A stretch of 64,000 nt of DNA from Pseudoalteromonas shioyasakiensis (GTDB lineage Bacteria; Pseudomonadota; Gammaproteobacteria; Enterobacterales; Alteromonadaceae), in the NCBI RefSeq assembly GCF_001550135.1, contig NZ_LRUE01000015.1, positions 744,001-808,000 on the forward strand. Reading direction: 5' to 3'. The notes beneath the pieces are model-generated. The model saw nothing but the letters and a program-made list of their open reading frames with translations, was not told the origin of the DNA and searched no databases. Of the stretch, positions 35,759 through 44,397 are shown piece by piece. How positions within the stretch are numbered: position 1 is the first letter of the stretch; each line of letters starts with the position of its first letter. Position numbers and translations under genes: made by a program.

Positions 35759-36796
35759 ATGAGAAAGTTATTACCCACATCGACAGCTGGCAGCTTACCA
35801 AAACCTGCTTGGCTTGCTGAGCCTGAAACCTTATGGTCGCCTTGGAAATTGCAAGGCGCAGAGCTTATCGACGGCAAACAAGATGCGCTGCGTGTTGCCT
35901 TACAAGAGCAACAACAAGCTGGCGTTGATATCGTGAGCGACGGCGAGCAAACTCGCCAACACTTTGTAACGACCTTTATCGAACACTTAAATGGCGTTGA
36001 TTTTGAAAACCGTAAAACAGTGACCATTCGTAATCGCTACGAAGCCAGTGTACCAAGTGTAATTGGCCCGGTATCACGCAGCAAACCAGTGTTTGTTGAA
36101 GACGCCAAGTTTTTACGTTCGCAGACCAAGCAACCTATAAAATGGGCATTGCCAGGGCCAATGACCATGATCGATACCTTGTATGACGCCCACTATCAAA
36201 GCCGTGAAAAACTAGCGTGGGAATTTGCCAAAATCCTCAATCAAGAAGCGAAAGAGCTCGAAGCTGCTGGTGTTGATATTATTCAATTTGATGAGCCTGC
36301 GTTTAATGTGTTCTTCGATGATGTTAATGACTGGGGCATTAAGTGCCTAGAAAGAGCAATCGAAGGCTTAAAGTGCGAAACCGCCGTGCACATTTGCTAC
36401 GGCTATGGCATTAAAGCCAACACTGATTGGAAACAAACACTAGGCAATGAATGGCGTCAATACGAAGAAGTATTCCCAAAACTTCAAAAATCGAATATCG
36501 ATATTATTTCACTTGAGTGCCACAACTCTCGCGTGCCCATTGAGCTATTAGCACTCATTCGCGGCAAAAAAGTGATGGTTGGTGCCATTGATGTAGCGAG
36601 CAATGAAATCGAAACCCCTGATGAAGTAGCACAGACATTACGCGAAGCCTTGAAATATGTTGATGCCGACAAGCTTTACCCATGCACAAACTGCGGTATG
36701 GCTCCCCTTCCTCGCAACATAGCAAGCGCCAAGCTCAGTGCGCTAAGTAAAGGCGCAGAGATTGTGAGGGGGGAGGTTTTAGGGGCTAGGATTTAG
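35759..36796 (+). CDS. mesD: MesD, folate-independent core methionine synthase
   Basis: A 345-residue MetE C-terminal-domain protein lacking the N-terminal folate half of full MetE (about 750 residues). Zinc ligands typical of the fold are visible: the His of AVHICYGYG, the Cys of SLECHNSRV and the Cys of YPCTNCGMAP. The N-terminus (LLPTSTAGSLPKPAWLAEPETLW) and DGEQTRQHF are family marks. With its DUF1852 neighbour it fits MesD, which makes methionine from homocysteine without methyltetrahydrofolate as donor and requires oxygen. The TAG stop leads directly into a repeat-rich spacer. Confidence 0.88.
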   Translation: MRKLLPTSTAGSLPKPAWLAEPETLWSPWKLQGAELIDGKQDALRVALQEQQQAGVDIVSDGEQTRQHFVTTFIEHLNGVDFENRKTVTIRNRYEASVPSVIGPVSRSKPVFVEDAKFLRSQTKQPIKWALPGPMTMIDTLYDAHYQSREKLAWEFAKILNQEAKELEAAGVDIIQFDEPAFNVFFDDVNDWGIKCLERAIEGLKCETAVHICYGYGIKANTDWKQTLGNEWRQYEEVFPKLQKSNIDIISLECHNSRVPIELLALIRGKKVMVGAIDVASNEIETPDEVAQTLREALKYVDADKLYPCTNCGMAPLPRNIASAKLSALSKGAEIVRGEVLGARI

Positions 36797-36925
36797 GCTC
36801 TGGGCTCTAGGCTCTAGGCTCTAGGCTTTAGGAGTAGTTAGCGAGTTACTAGGGGAAAGGTGCGAGGTTCGAGGATCGAGATGCGAGGTGAGAGGATCGA
36901 AGTGCGAGACGCGAGGGTCGAGTCC
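36793..36925. repeat. Degenerate short tandem repeats (8-mer and about 10-mer)
   Basis: Successive copies of the octamer GGCTCTAG, with small variations, run to about 36832. A second set follows with GAGGTTCGAG, GATCGAGATGCGAG and GATCGAAGTGCGAG (about 36864-36922). Both are purine-rich low-complexity runs in the spacer behind mesD. Confidence 0.72.
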
Positions 36926-36927
36926 TT

Positions 36928-37403
36928 GTCGCCATAAATGACGACCTTGTAGGTCGGGCTTTAGTCCGTCAGATTTTATATTTGCTATGGACCTGATTGT
37001 GTAGCAGCCATTTTACATCGCGTTTATGGTTGTTTAATTGCGAGGGTAAGTTAGTGAGTTACTAGGGGAAAGGGGAAAGTTACGAGGAGCGAGATGCGAG
37101 ATGCGCTTCTACCTCACCCCTAGTCGCCATAAATGACGACCTACATGTAGGTCGGGCTTTAGCCCGTCAATTTTTGAATTTGGTCTGAACCTGATTGTGT
37201 AGCAGCCATTTTACATCGCGTTTATGGTTGTTTAATTGCGAGGGTAAGTTAGCGAATTTTTAAGAGAAAGTTGCGAGGTGCGCGTCTACCTCACCTCTAG
37301 TCGCCATAAATGACGACCTGTATTGTAGGTCGGGCTTTAGCCCGTCAGATTTTAAATTTGGAATGGACCTGATTGTGTAGCGGCCAATTTACATCGCGTT
37401 TTA
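36928..37403. repeat. Three tandem copies of a REP/BIME-like intergenic repeat
   Basis: A block beginning GTCGCCATAAATGACGACC starts at 36928, 37123 and 37300 (spacings 195 and 177 bp). Each copy includes the hairpin GGGCTTTAGCCC (or a one-base variant), a variable spacer, GACCTGATTGTGTAGC and ACATCGCGTT. The middle copy also has the perfect palindrome GACCTACATGTAGGTC (37138-37153). Copies one and two continue through a shared TTAATTGCGAGGGTAAG; copy three stops early, before the 7-mer tract. No gene fits here. Confidence 0.85.
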
Positions 37404-37410
37404 TCTCGCC

Positions 37411-37450
37411 TCTCGTTTCTCGTTTCTCGTTTCTCGTTTCTCGTTTCTCG
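37411..37450. repeat. Heptanucleotide tandem repeat (TCTCGTT)n
   Basis: Five perfect and one partial copy of TCTCGTT lie end to end. Seven-bp units would shift frame if translated, but no gene covers them. Just after comes a GCGGCATAAAGCCGC hairpin (about 37468-37482), similar in style to the neighbouring REP-like repeats. Confidence 0.85.
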
Positions 37451-37693
37451 TAAAATTTATCAATGACGCGGCATAAAGCCGCTGCTACAACGTAGGCGTG
37501 AAACCTGTTTCGCGCATCCTATCCTCTAACGACTATTCTCTATCAACTAACTCCTACGTCCCCCCTAATGCTTTTAAACCACCCCGTTCAGAAAGTGTTA
37601 ATCCAAAAGATGCAAAATTGAATTGGCTAGATTAATTATTTTTTGCTAGATTTCAGTTGTACCCAATGGATGGGCAAAAATTGAGGGATTAAT

Positions 37694-38029
37694 ATGAACG
37701 AATTTGATATTTTCATTAAAAATATTGTTTTAGATTGTATTCGTGAGCAAGGCACCTGTAGTGACATTTACGAAGAAGACGAGCAATTAACTTTTTATGT
37801 TGAGATTGAAAACCACGACAACGTGATATCACGCAAACAATTTAAAGTTACTTACCCAATTAACTACTCTATTCAGTCAGCTCTCAAGCATGAAACTGAT
37901 TTACTTAGGTATTTAGACTCTGGTGAAATCAGAACGCCATTTACAAACGACATTGTCGAAGTACTTAAATCTGAGTTACAAGCCTTTATGTTCAGCAACA
38001 AACCACATGGCGAATATCATATTTGCTGA
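37694..38029 (+). CDS. Hypothetical cytosolic protein
   Basis: A 111-residue acidic protein (MNEFDIFIKNIVLDCIREQ at the start) with no signal peptide, membrane helix or known motif. A GAGGG ribosome-binding site lies just upstream of the ATG. It stands alone after the repeat-rich spacer. I do not recognise the family. Confidence 0.6.
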   Translation: MNEFDIFIKNIVLDCIREQGTCSDIYEEDEQLTFYVEIENHDNVISRKQFKVTYPINYSIQSALKHETDLLRYLDSGEIRTPFTNDIVEVLKSELQAFMFSNKPHGEYHIC

Positions 38030-38063
38030 TTCTTGATTTATAGCCTGAAGCAAAACAACCAGG

Positions 38064-38540
38064 CTATAATTTAACTAAATCACTATTATAAATACGGTAG
38101 CGTAAAGTGGTTTTCTTGCTGGGGCAGCAACGAGGATCACTTTCATCATATGTACGTAATTGTATAACAAGCTGTTCGCCAATCTTTTTCGTACTATCTA
38201 CTACGCCGTTAATAGAAATAGACGACAATTCGCTATAACCATCATCTTGCACCTTAATGAGAGTCAGCTTCTCTAACCAAACATTGCCTGATTGATAAGT
38301 CCAAAATATAGAGACTCTTCCATCACTATGCTCATAAAAACGCTTTAATCGGCCAATTTCATCATCAGAGACTAATTCTGGAAAATGATCTTTATATTGA
38401 CTCTGAATAAACGCATCTACGTGCTGCTGAACTTGCTGCTCGGTGGCATATCCTGTTAAGGATACAAAAAGTGCTATTAATCCAAAGCTTTTCAACACAA
38501 AACTATGGGGCTTTAGTTTGTTATTTTCAGACAACCCCAT
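38064..38540 (-). CDS. Hypothetical exported protein
   Basis: A 158-residue protein with a hydrophobic stretch at residues about 15-32 (SFGLIALFVSLTGYAT) resembling a signal peptide after a polar leader. The mature part is beta-rich with a CCPSKKTTLRYRIYN end. No catalytic motif was seen. It lies 40 bp downstream of another unknown exported protein gene on the same strand, so the two may be co-transcribed. Confidence 0.65.
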   Translation of the reverse strand: MGLSENNKLKPHSFVLKSFGLIALFVSLTGYATEQQVQQHVDAFIQSQYKDHFPELVSDDEIGRLKRFYEHSDGRVSIFWTYQSGNVWLEKLTLIKVQDDGYSELSSISINGVVDSTKKIGEQLVIQLRTYDESDPRCCPSKKTTLRYRIYNSDLVKL

Positions 38541-38580
38541 TGTTTACTCCATTGATAACTGTTTGTTGATAAAACTTGGT

Positions 38581-39402
38581 TTAATTAGTTTGATAATAAA
38601 AACTTGTCTTGGAGAGTGGTTTGATTATTTCATACTCAAGGCCAAAAGCATTCCTATCCCCCTCCCTAGGTATACTATAATTGTCTAAAAGGACCACCCC
38701 CCAATGATTATCACTAAGACCACCGAAAATCACATTAATGTTGTCATACTCATCTTTTGTAATAGCTGCAACCTTATACTCAACCATTAAATCTCTGAGT
38801 TCTTGTGTATCAGCTGATAGCTCCATCAAGTTTGGCTCTGCATCAGGGCTTAGAATTTTATAATCGGCAGAGGGTACAAACCCAGCATATCTTGATGGTG
38901 TATAGCTTATTAATTGGGTGGGAGAGTAAAAAGTATTGTTAACACGGTAAACGTGCGGCGCAGATTGCTGTATGAGTTTCAAATTTTGGCTATTTTTAAA
39001 TGCTAAAATTTGTGCCTCTGATACATCTAAAAAAGACCTAATTAACTTAAGCCTTTGTTCAGTACACTGATCTTTTTTGCAAATAAATAAATTAGGGAGT
39101 TTTGTTCCGAACTGCTGTTCAACATTTAAATACTGACTACCAAGCACTCCTAAATTAAAGTTAGTGAACGCTTGCTTATCTTTGTCATTTTTAAATTTTG
39201 TGGCATGTATATCAAAGATGCTAAACGGGTAAAAAGAGGGTAAATAGGCAAGCTCTACATCGGTTTGCGGCATCATTTCGTCCATATGCTTTAAAACCGC
39301 GAGATACTCTTGCTCTATCTCATCATTAAAATAGTCTGGTCTTTCAGCCAGTGCTGTAACAGAAAATAACAAAGCACTACACAGTAATATTTTGTTTAAC
39401 AT
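38581..39402 (-). CDS. Hypothetical secreted protein
   Basis: A 273-residue protein with a clean Sec signal (MLNKILLCSALLFSVTALAE). Two Cys residues near 108 and 113 (FICKKDQCTE) could form a disulfide. No known domain was recognised. A SMI1/KNR4-like strand (the IFGGLSDNHWGVVLLDN region) is a possible weak resemblance but is not claimed. It is probably the first gene of the pair with the downstream exported protein. Confidence 0.65.
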   Translation of the reverse strand: MLNKILLCSALLFSVTALAERPDYFNDEIEQEYLAVLKHMDEMMPQTDVELAYLPSFYPFSIFDIHATKFKNDKDKQAFTNFNLGVLGSQYLNVEQQFGTKLPNLFICKKDQCTEQRLKLIRSFLDVSEAQILAFKNSQNLKLIQQSAPHVYRVNNTFYSPTQLISYTPSRYAGFVPSADYKILSPDAEPNLMELSADTQELRDLMVEYKVAAITKDEYDNINVIFGGLSDNHWGVVLLDNYSIPREGDRNAFGLEYEIIKPLSKTSFYYQTN

Positions 39403-39648
39403 GAAAAAAACATCCTTTTAATTAAAACTATTTAAAATAACCATACCATTTTAGGTACACAATTCCATTACTTTGTGTTGAGCTGCTTTCAAATCCCAAA
39501 AGTAACCAATCATAGCTTAAAGCATTAAATTATTTATATTTTTCAACGCAAAATCTTAAAAGCAAAAATTTCATTATGCTAAGCTAACTTCAATTATAAG
39601 AAAATATCATTGATTGGTATCAGAGTAGCTTTATGGAGTAATGCTCAA

Positions 39649-41487
39649 ATGATAAGGATATTGTGCTTGTTGCTATTTTTTGCAACCAATGTGGCTGCAA
39701 AGGATGTTCAGAGTGAAATCAGCCGTGTTCTTCACGGTTATACAACATATTCTGAATCTGTCGAAATTTTAGCTAGATTAGAAAAGCAAATGCCTTATGA
39801 AAATGCGCTAGATGATGCGCAAGTGATGGCGTTTAAATGTTGGTTTTCTAATGTATCAACCCCAAACAGGGTTAGCGAATATAAACATTTTCTAGAAACA
39901 GCCAAACCAGTCATTCATCAAGCAAACAATTTAAACTTAATACAGGAACTTGCTGTCTGTGAAGCAAACCAAGAGTATACACAAGGTAATTATCAAACAG
40001 CTCTAGAACACTTAAAACCAATAATTAACACGTCGTCATTAGACGAAATAACCTCTTCAAAAAAATTGTCAATCATTGCTCTTGCCCACATAGTACTTAA
40101 CCGTATTCAGTTAGCTAAAGGCAACTATCAAGAAGCATTCGACTCTGCTAAAACTGCTTATCAGTTATTTGAAAAAGCAGGTAATGACTACGAAAAAGCA
40201 CTCGCATTAAAAGAAATTGCCGATATTCACATAGCGTTGTACAACTATGAACTTGCAATTGAACAACTGCAGCGAGCCAAATTAGCGTTAACGAAATTCA
40301 ATGAGCAAGAGCAGTACAAAGTAGCGGATCAACTCGCGTATGCCTATGAAGAAAAAGGCGACTTAATAAAGGCTATTGAGCTATACGAGTCGATTAAAAA
40401 AGATGTTCGCCGTTTCGAAAGCGACAACGGATATGCTTACATATTAATTAAACTTACAGAACTCAATATAAAACTTAACAGTCTATCTCAGGCTGAGTCA
40501 TACCTAACTGAGTCGAACACGCTCTCTGTTACTGACAGCTGGATTTTGACTCTTTACAACTTCACTAAATCAGAATGGTACTTGGCTACAGCTCAGTTGC
40601 AAGCCGCCCTTTCATTTCATGAGAAGATAGCCGCCGCGCAACAACAATCTTGGCCCAAGAGCTTAAAGGAGCGTTATTTAAATTTAACCTCGCAGCTTGC
40701 AGCTGCAACAGGAGATACTTCCTTACAAATAGCATCTCAACAACAATTAATCTCTTTAATTAAAGATAAACAACAAGCTATCGCAAATAATACGCTTATT
40801 TCTGCCAGATTAAACTTTAATTATGAACAGCAGATCCTTGAGATTTCTCGTTTAGAACATGAGTCAAAGCTACAACAAAAGCTATTATCAGTAGCCGAAG
40901 ATAAGTCTTTTTGGCAAGGCTTAACTATGATGATAACTTGCTTGTGTTTACTCTTATTCGCCGTTTATACATTCAAACAAGTTCGCCAGAAAAAGTACTT
41001 TGAAATACTCGCTTTAAAAGATGAACTAACAGGCATAGCGAATCGCAGAGCTATATTAAATTTAAAACGAAGCGTCATGCTGCAAAACAAACTCAATCAG
41101 CAAGTCAGCTCATTAATTTCTATCGATATCGATCATTTTAAAGCGGTCAATGATCAATACGGTCACGATATTGGTGATGAATTAATCATTTCCATAACCA
41201 ATACGATTGTGCAAACCGTCCGTTGTTCTGATCGGGTAGGTCGTGTCGGCGGCGAAGAGTTTTTAATTGTGCTTGAGAATCAATCTTTAGAGCATGCAAA
41301 AGATATTGCCGAGCGCATCAGACTTTCTGTTGCCGAAAAGGAACATACATCATTGTCTATAAGCGCAACGATAAGCTTAGGTGTTATAGAAATTGCACCA
41401 AATGAAACGTCTGAACAGGCAGCCAAAAGGGTAGATTTACACCTTTATGAAGCAAAAAGAGGCGGCAGAAATACTGTTTATTCTTAG
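39649..41487 (+). CDS. Periplasmic-TPR diguanylate cyclase
   Basis: A 612-residue protein from the Met of MIRILCLLLFFATNVAAKD, a signal peptide preceded by a GGAG ribosome-binding site; a TTG further upstream would hide the signal. Residues about 30-400 form TPR-like helical pairs (YQEAFDSAKTAYQLFEKAG and similar). A transmembrane helix (near 425-445) leads to a GGDEF domain. The active site is RVGGEEF and the I-site RxxD (RCSD) lies five residues before it, so product inhibition is likely. It makes c-di-GMP in response to a periplasmic ligand or protein. It is the last gene before the Tn7-like element. Confidence 0.9.
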   Translation: MIRILCLLLFFATNVAAKDVQSEISRVLHGYTTYSESVEILARLEKQMPYENALDDAQVMAFKCWFSNVSTPNRVSEYKHFLETAKPVIHQANNLNLIQELAVCEANQEYTQGNYQTALEHLKPIINTSSLDEITSSKKLSIIALAHIVLNRIQLAKGNYQEAFDSAKTAYQLFEKAGNDYEKALALKEIADIHIALYNYELAIEQLQRAKLALTKFNEQEQYKVADQLAYAYEEKGDLIKAIELYESIKKDVRRFESDNGYAYILIKLTELNIKLNSLSQAESYLTESNTLSVTDSWILTLYNFTKSEWYLATAQLQAALSFHEKIAAAQQQSWPKSLKERYLNLTSQLAAATGDTSLQIASQQQLISLIKDKQQAIANNTLISARLNFNYEQQILEISRLEHESKLQQKLLSVAEDKSFWQGLTMMITCLCLLLFAVYTFKQVRQKKYFEILALKDELTGIANRRAILNLKRSVMLQNKLNQQVSSLISIDIDHFKAVNDQYGHDIGDELIISITNTIVQTVRCSDRVGRVGGEEFLIVLENQSLEHAKDIAERIRLSVAEKEHTSLSISATISLGVIEIAPNETSEQAAKRVDLHLYEAKRGGRNTVYS

Positions 41488-41559
41488 CTTTAAGAAGAGT
41501 TCAACAGCAATCAAAAAAGACACAGACTAAAATCCGACCAAACGAATGAAACACTCAAC

Positions 41560-41700
41560 TTGTTCTTTCTGATCCAAGACTGGAATTAAGCTAAAGAAAT
41601 AGTGGGAAAATTTAAGAGCACTTTCTGATTTGTATAGCTTCAAGTTTCTGATTAAACGCTAGAATTTGTTATTTTTCACGATTAATCGCTGGAATAAATT
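41560..41700. repeat. Putative left end of Tn7-like element with four TnsB-site-like repeats
   Basis: Four imperfect copies of a roughly 22-bp motif, consensus TTTCTGATTnAnnGCTrGAAT, begin near 41563, 41620, 41644 and 41672. The last two are the clearest: GATTAAACGCTAGAATT and GATTAATCGCTGGAAT. They lie directly beyond the tniQ terminator. Short reiterated sites inside the ends are what TnsB/TniA-type transposases bind. The sequence TGTTCTTTC at 41560 is a candidate terminus but is not proven. Confidence 0.5.
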
Positions 41701-41739
41701 TGCCATTAATATTTTGAGCAAAATCCAAACGAAAAAAAA

Positions 41740-41766
41740 GGCCAAGTGCATTAAATGCACTTGGCC
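41740..41766 (-). terminator. Strong terminator of the tns operon
   Basis: A perfect 12-bp stem (GGCCAAGTGCAT / ATGCACTTGGCC) with a 3-nt loop is followed on the minus strand by eight Ts. It closes the tnsA-tniQ transcript. Confidence 0.92.
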
Positions 41767-41843
41767 TATTATTAGAGTGATTTCAACTTTTTGTCAAATC
41801 AAGACAGCTAAGCGAAACTAAACAAGTCGACTAAAAACTCTAG

Positions 41844-43487
41844 CTAATGACGTCGTTTGTTTCTAAAAATGATGACGTCTTTTGATAAATCTATGTTTGA
41901 TTTACTAAAATGTGTAAATCGTGATTGTAATTTTTGCATACAACAATCATTGAGATGTGCTTTGTCATACAGAACAAAATCTGTCCTATTTGGATCCATG
42001 TAGATTTGAAAGATTGGCTGCACGTTACAGCACCCAGTAATACGTTTTTCGCACGTTCTCGCTTTTTCAAAATTAGCTTTTCTATTTAATATTAGGTAGT
42101 TAGAAACAAATTCACGTATGCTATCTGCATCTATTTGTTCACTGTTTTTCGTTGATAGTTTTAGATACTCATTTTCAATCAGTGTATCTAAAACATCAGC
42201 ATTTATTTTCAACATACGAATAGCGTCATACTTATTCACATCATCTATTGCTTTCCACTTTTCTTTCAATAATTGCTTTAACCCTTTCTCACTTACATAT
42301 AAATGATTAACACGCTCAATGCTTGTATTGACTTTATATAAACCTTCGACATGACTATTTAATACACAACTAACAAGCTCATCTCTCGATAAATCAAACA
42401 AATCATAGATGCCATTGGGCACATCACTTACTTTCAAGAATTTATCATCACATTCAGAAACTAGCTCAAATGATTTCGATAAAGCTTCTGCAACTTTTCT
42501 CATGTCATAAAATGACTTATCTTGTTGCTTACAAAGATAGATTGCATCAAACATGTTTTGCTGAGCAACATGAGAAAGCGACTTCATATTGATACCCAAA
42601 AACTCAGAAAGAGCTGCCCCGTCGACTTGGTAAGAAAAACTTTGTGAATCGAATTTACTGTCAAAGCGATGAGTAGAAACGTATAAAGACTTGTCAATCT
42701 GAGCACCATGATATTTTAATAAAAGAGTCTTTGCTTCTACCTCTTCAGTCGATTTTAAAAAGTTATACTCATGCTGAATTGAGTAGATTGAGTTAGCAAT
42801 CTCATCGAATCGATGATGCATGACTAACTCACCACATTTCTCAAATTGCGCTCTGTGCTTTAATAATAAGTGCCTCCACGTTTCACTTAGGGATGGGCAT
42901 GACAAAACCTTGAACACATCATCTAATAAAAACCTCATTTCCTGAACACTAAATTTTTGAAATTTAATTTTTGCTTGAATAAAGTCAAAGGGTCTGAATA
43001 AAAGGCTTGAGAACCCTAGTAGCTTTTCAGCAAACTCTGAGCTTTCAGTCTCACTCAAACACAGCATGTATCGCTCAAAACTCAGTAAATCATATGACTC
43101 TTGTAAGTCATAAAGAGGCAGGTTTTTTACATTGATTAGCGAACATTCATGTACCCGACAACTTGTCACTTCAATATGCTGCCATTGATAAAGTTGAATC
43201 CCCGTGTTGTGATAGCAGTGAGGACAAATCTTAATATTATCAGAGTCATTTATTGTGCCGCTTTTTTCAAGCACTTGCGCATAGTCTAATAATTTATATT
43301 GCTCAATATCCTGTTTAATCTGCTCATTTTCAAGTAACTTTTCAAAGTGAGAATGTGCATAAAGTTCAAATCGCGTTGGTGTCTGAATAGCATTAGATAG
43401 CATCAACTTTTTAACTGTTGCAAATCCATAAAAGCGAGCCACGGCCGCACACGCTGCATATGGTGATATAAAATGATTAGAGTTCAT
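41844..43487 (-). CDS. tniQ: TniQ/TnsD-family target-selection protein
   Basis: A 547-residue TniQ-domain protein. The N-terminal zinc-binding signature is visible: CPHCYHNTGIQLY and then CRVHEC, as in TniQ and TnsD. The rest is helical with no clear second motif. In Tn7 relatives this subunit recognises the attachment site or a guide complex and recruits TnsC. Its length lies between short CRISPR-linked TniQ proteins (about 400) and longer TnsD proteins, so it probably binds DNA on its own. It is last in the operon, overlaps tnsC by 11 bp, and has an AGGAG ribosome-binding site. No cas genes are near. Confidence 0.88.
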   Translation of the reverse strand: MNSNHFISPYAACAAVARFYGFATVKKLMLSNAIQTPTRFELYAHSHFEKLLENEQIKQDIEQYKLLDYAQVLEKSGTINDSDNIKICPHCYHNTGIQLYQWQHIEVTSCRVHECSLINVKNLPLYDLQESYDLLSFERYMLCLSETESSEFAEKLLGFSSLLFRPFDFIQAKIKFQKFSVQEMRFLLDDVFKVLSCPSLSETWRHLLLKHRAQFEKCGELVMHHRFDEIANSIYSIQHEYNFLKSTEEVEAKTLLLKYHGAQIDKSLYVSTHRFDSKFDSQSFSYQVDGAALSEFLGINMKSLSHVAQQNMFDAIYLCKQQDKSFYDMRKVAEALSKSFELVSECDDKFLKVSDVPNGIYDLFDLSRDELVSCVLNSHVEGLYKVNTSIERVNHLYVSEKGLKQLLKEKWKAIDDVNKYDAIRMLKINADVLDTLIENEYLKLSTKNSEQIDADSIREFVSNYLILNRKANFEKARTCEKRITGCCNVQPIFQIYMDPNRTDFVLYDKAHLNDCCMQKLQSRFTHFSKSNIDLSKDVIIFRNKRRH

Positions 43488-44397
43488 AATTAACTCCTAA
43501 TTCTACTTTTAGCAAAGAGAACTTTTTAGAAAATGGATTTGCTTGATTTTTCTTTGACGCACTAATTGAACTAAACACAGCAGCAAAATCTTTCACGAGA
43601 ACTTCATCTCTATTTTTGTCGCATGCATGAAAAACAGCCTTGCGAATAAGCATGCTCAGTTGACGCAAATCACCTTTTGTCATGGCAAAAATAGGCAAGC
43701 TGATTTCAGGGTTTGTGAAGTCAATTTGAGAAAATTTCAAATGTTCATTCAGAGTTATTAGATATTTCACAAAGTGAACATAATTTTTTCTTGTCGAGAC
43801 TGAAAGCAGTTTCTTCTCAATTATGAGTGAACATCGTGATGCGAATTGTTCATTAATTTCAAGTATATTCATGACTTTTGAAGTGCCTGCAAACACAAGA
43901 AACAACCCTAATTCATCAACTAACTCTTTAAGGTAATCAGCAATTTGGCGCGCCGATTTCACACCCACTTTTTCAACAACTTGCTGAAACTCATCAAACA
44001 CAAGAACACGATAACGCTTGTTCTTAACTTGCTGCGCGATACGTCGACGAAGCTCAACTTCAGAGCCTTGTATTGAGCCGGGCTCGGCCATACTACCTAA
44101 GATTGCACGGTAAAGGTCAAGCGGGCTCATGTTCGACGGCGAGCGAATATAACATGCTTTTATTGACTTGTTTTCACTTACGTCTGTGCTGTGCTTTTCA
44201 TTGAATCGCTTTATAAAAGCTTTAACCAGCGTTGTTTTACCACTGCCTGAGTCACCTACTATTACACTACAACTACCCACACCAAGACTCAGTGTCTGCT
44301 GTGATTCTTCAAGCAAATCAGCAAGCTCAAGACGATTATTCGCGCAATCAAATGTTTTACTGTATAACAATTCAGCCTTGCCTTTTAAACAACTCAT
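43477..44397 (-). CDS. tnsC: TnsC/TniB-family AAA+ transposition regulator
   Basis: A 306-residue AAA+ ATPase. Walker A is GDSGSGKTTLVKAF (near residues 48-61), Walker B is VLVFDEFQQV, and sensor-type residues follow in VFAGTSKV. In Tn7-like systems TnsC forms filaments on target DNA, links TniQ to the TnsAB transposase and gives target immunity. The protein lacks the long C-terminal extension of Tn7 TnsC (555 residues), so it is closer to the short forms of Tn7-like and Tn5053-like elements. It overlaps tnsB by 4 bp (ATGA), a sign of translational coupling. Confidence 0.9.
   Translation of the reverse strand: MSCLKGKAELLYSKTFDCANNRLELADLLEESQQTLSLGVGSCSVIVGDSGSGKTTLVKAFIKRFNEKHSTDVSENKSIKACYIRSPSNMSPLDLYRAILGSMAEPGSIQGSEVELRRRIAQQVKNKRYRVLVFDEFQQVVEKVGVKSARQIADYLKELVDELGLFLVFAGTSKVMNILEINEQFASRCSLIIEKKLLSVSTRKNYVHFVKYLITLNEHLKFSQIDFTNPEISLPIFAMTKGDLRQLSMLIRKAVFHACDKNRDEVLVKDFAAVFSSISASKKNQANPFSKKFSLLKVELGVNYEL

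Noticed and set aside
36928-37403. CRISPR array
   Set aside because: Repeat units are about 120-130 bp long, differ in length and carry hairpins; there are no regular 30-ish bp spacers and no cas genes.
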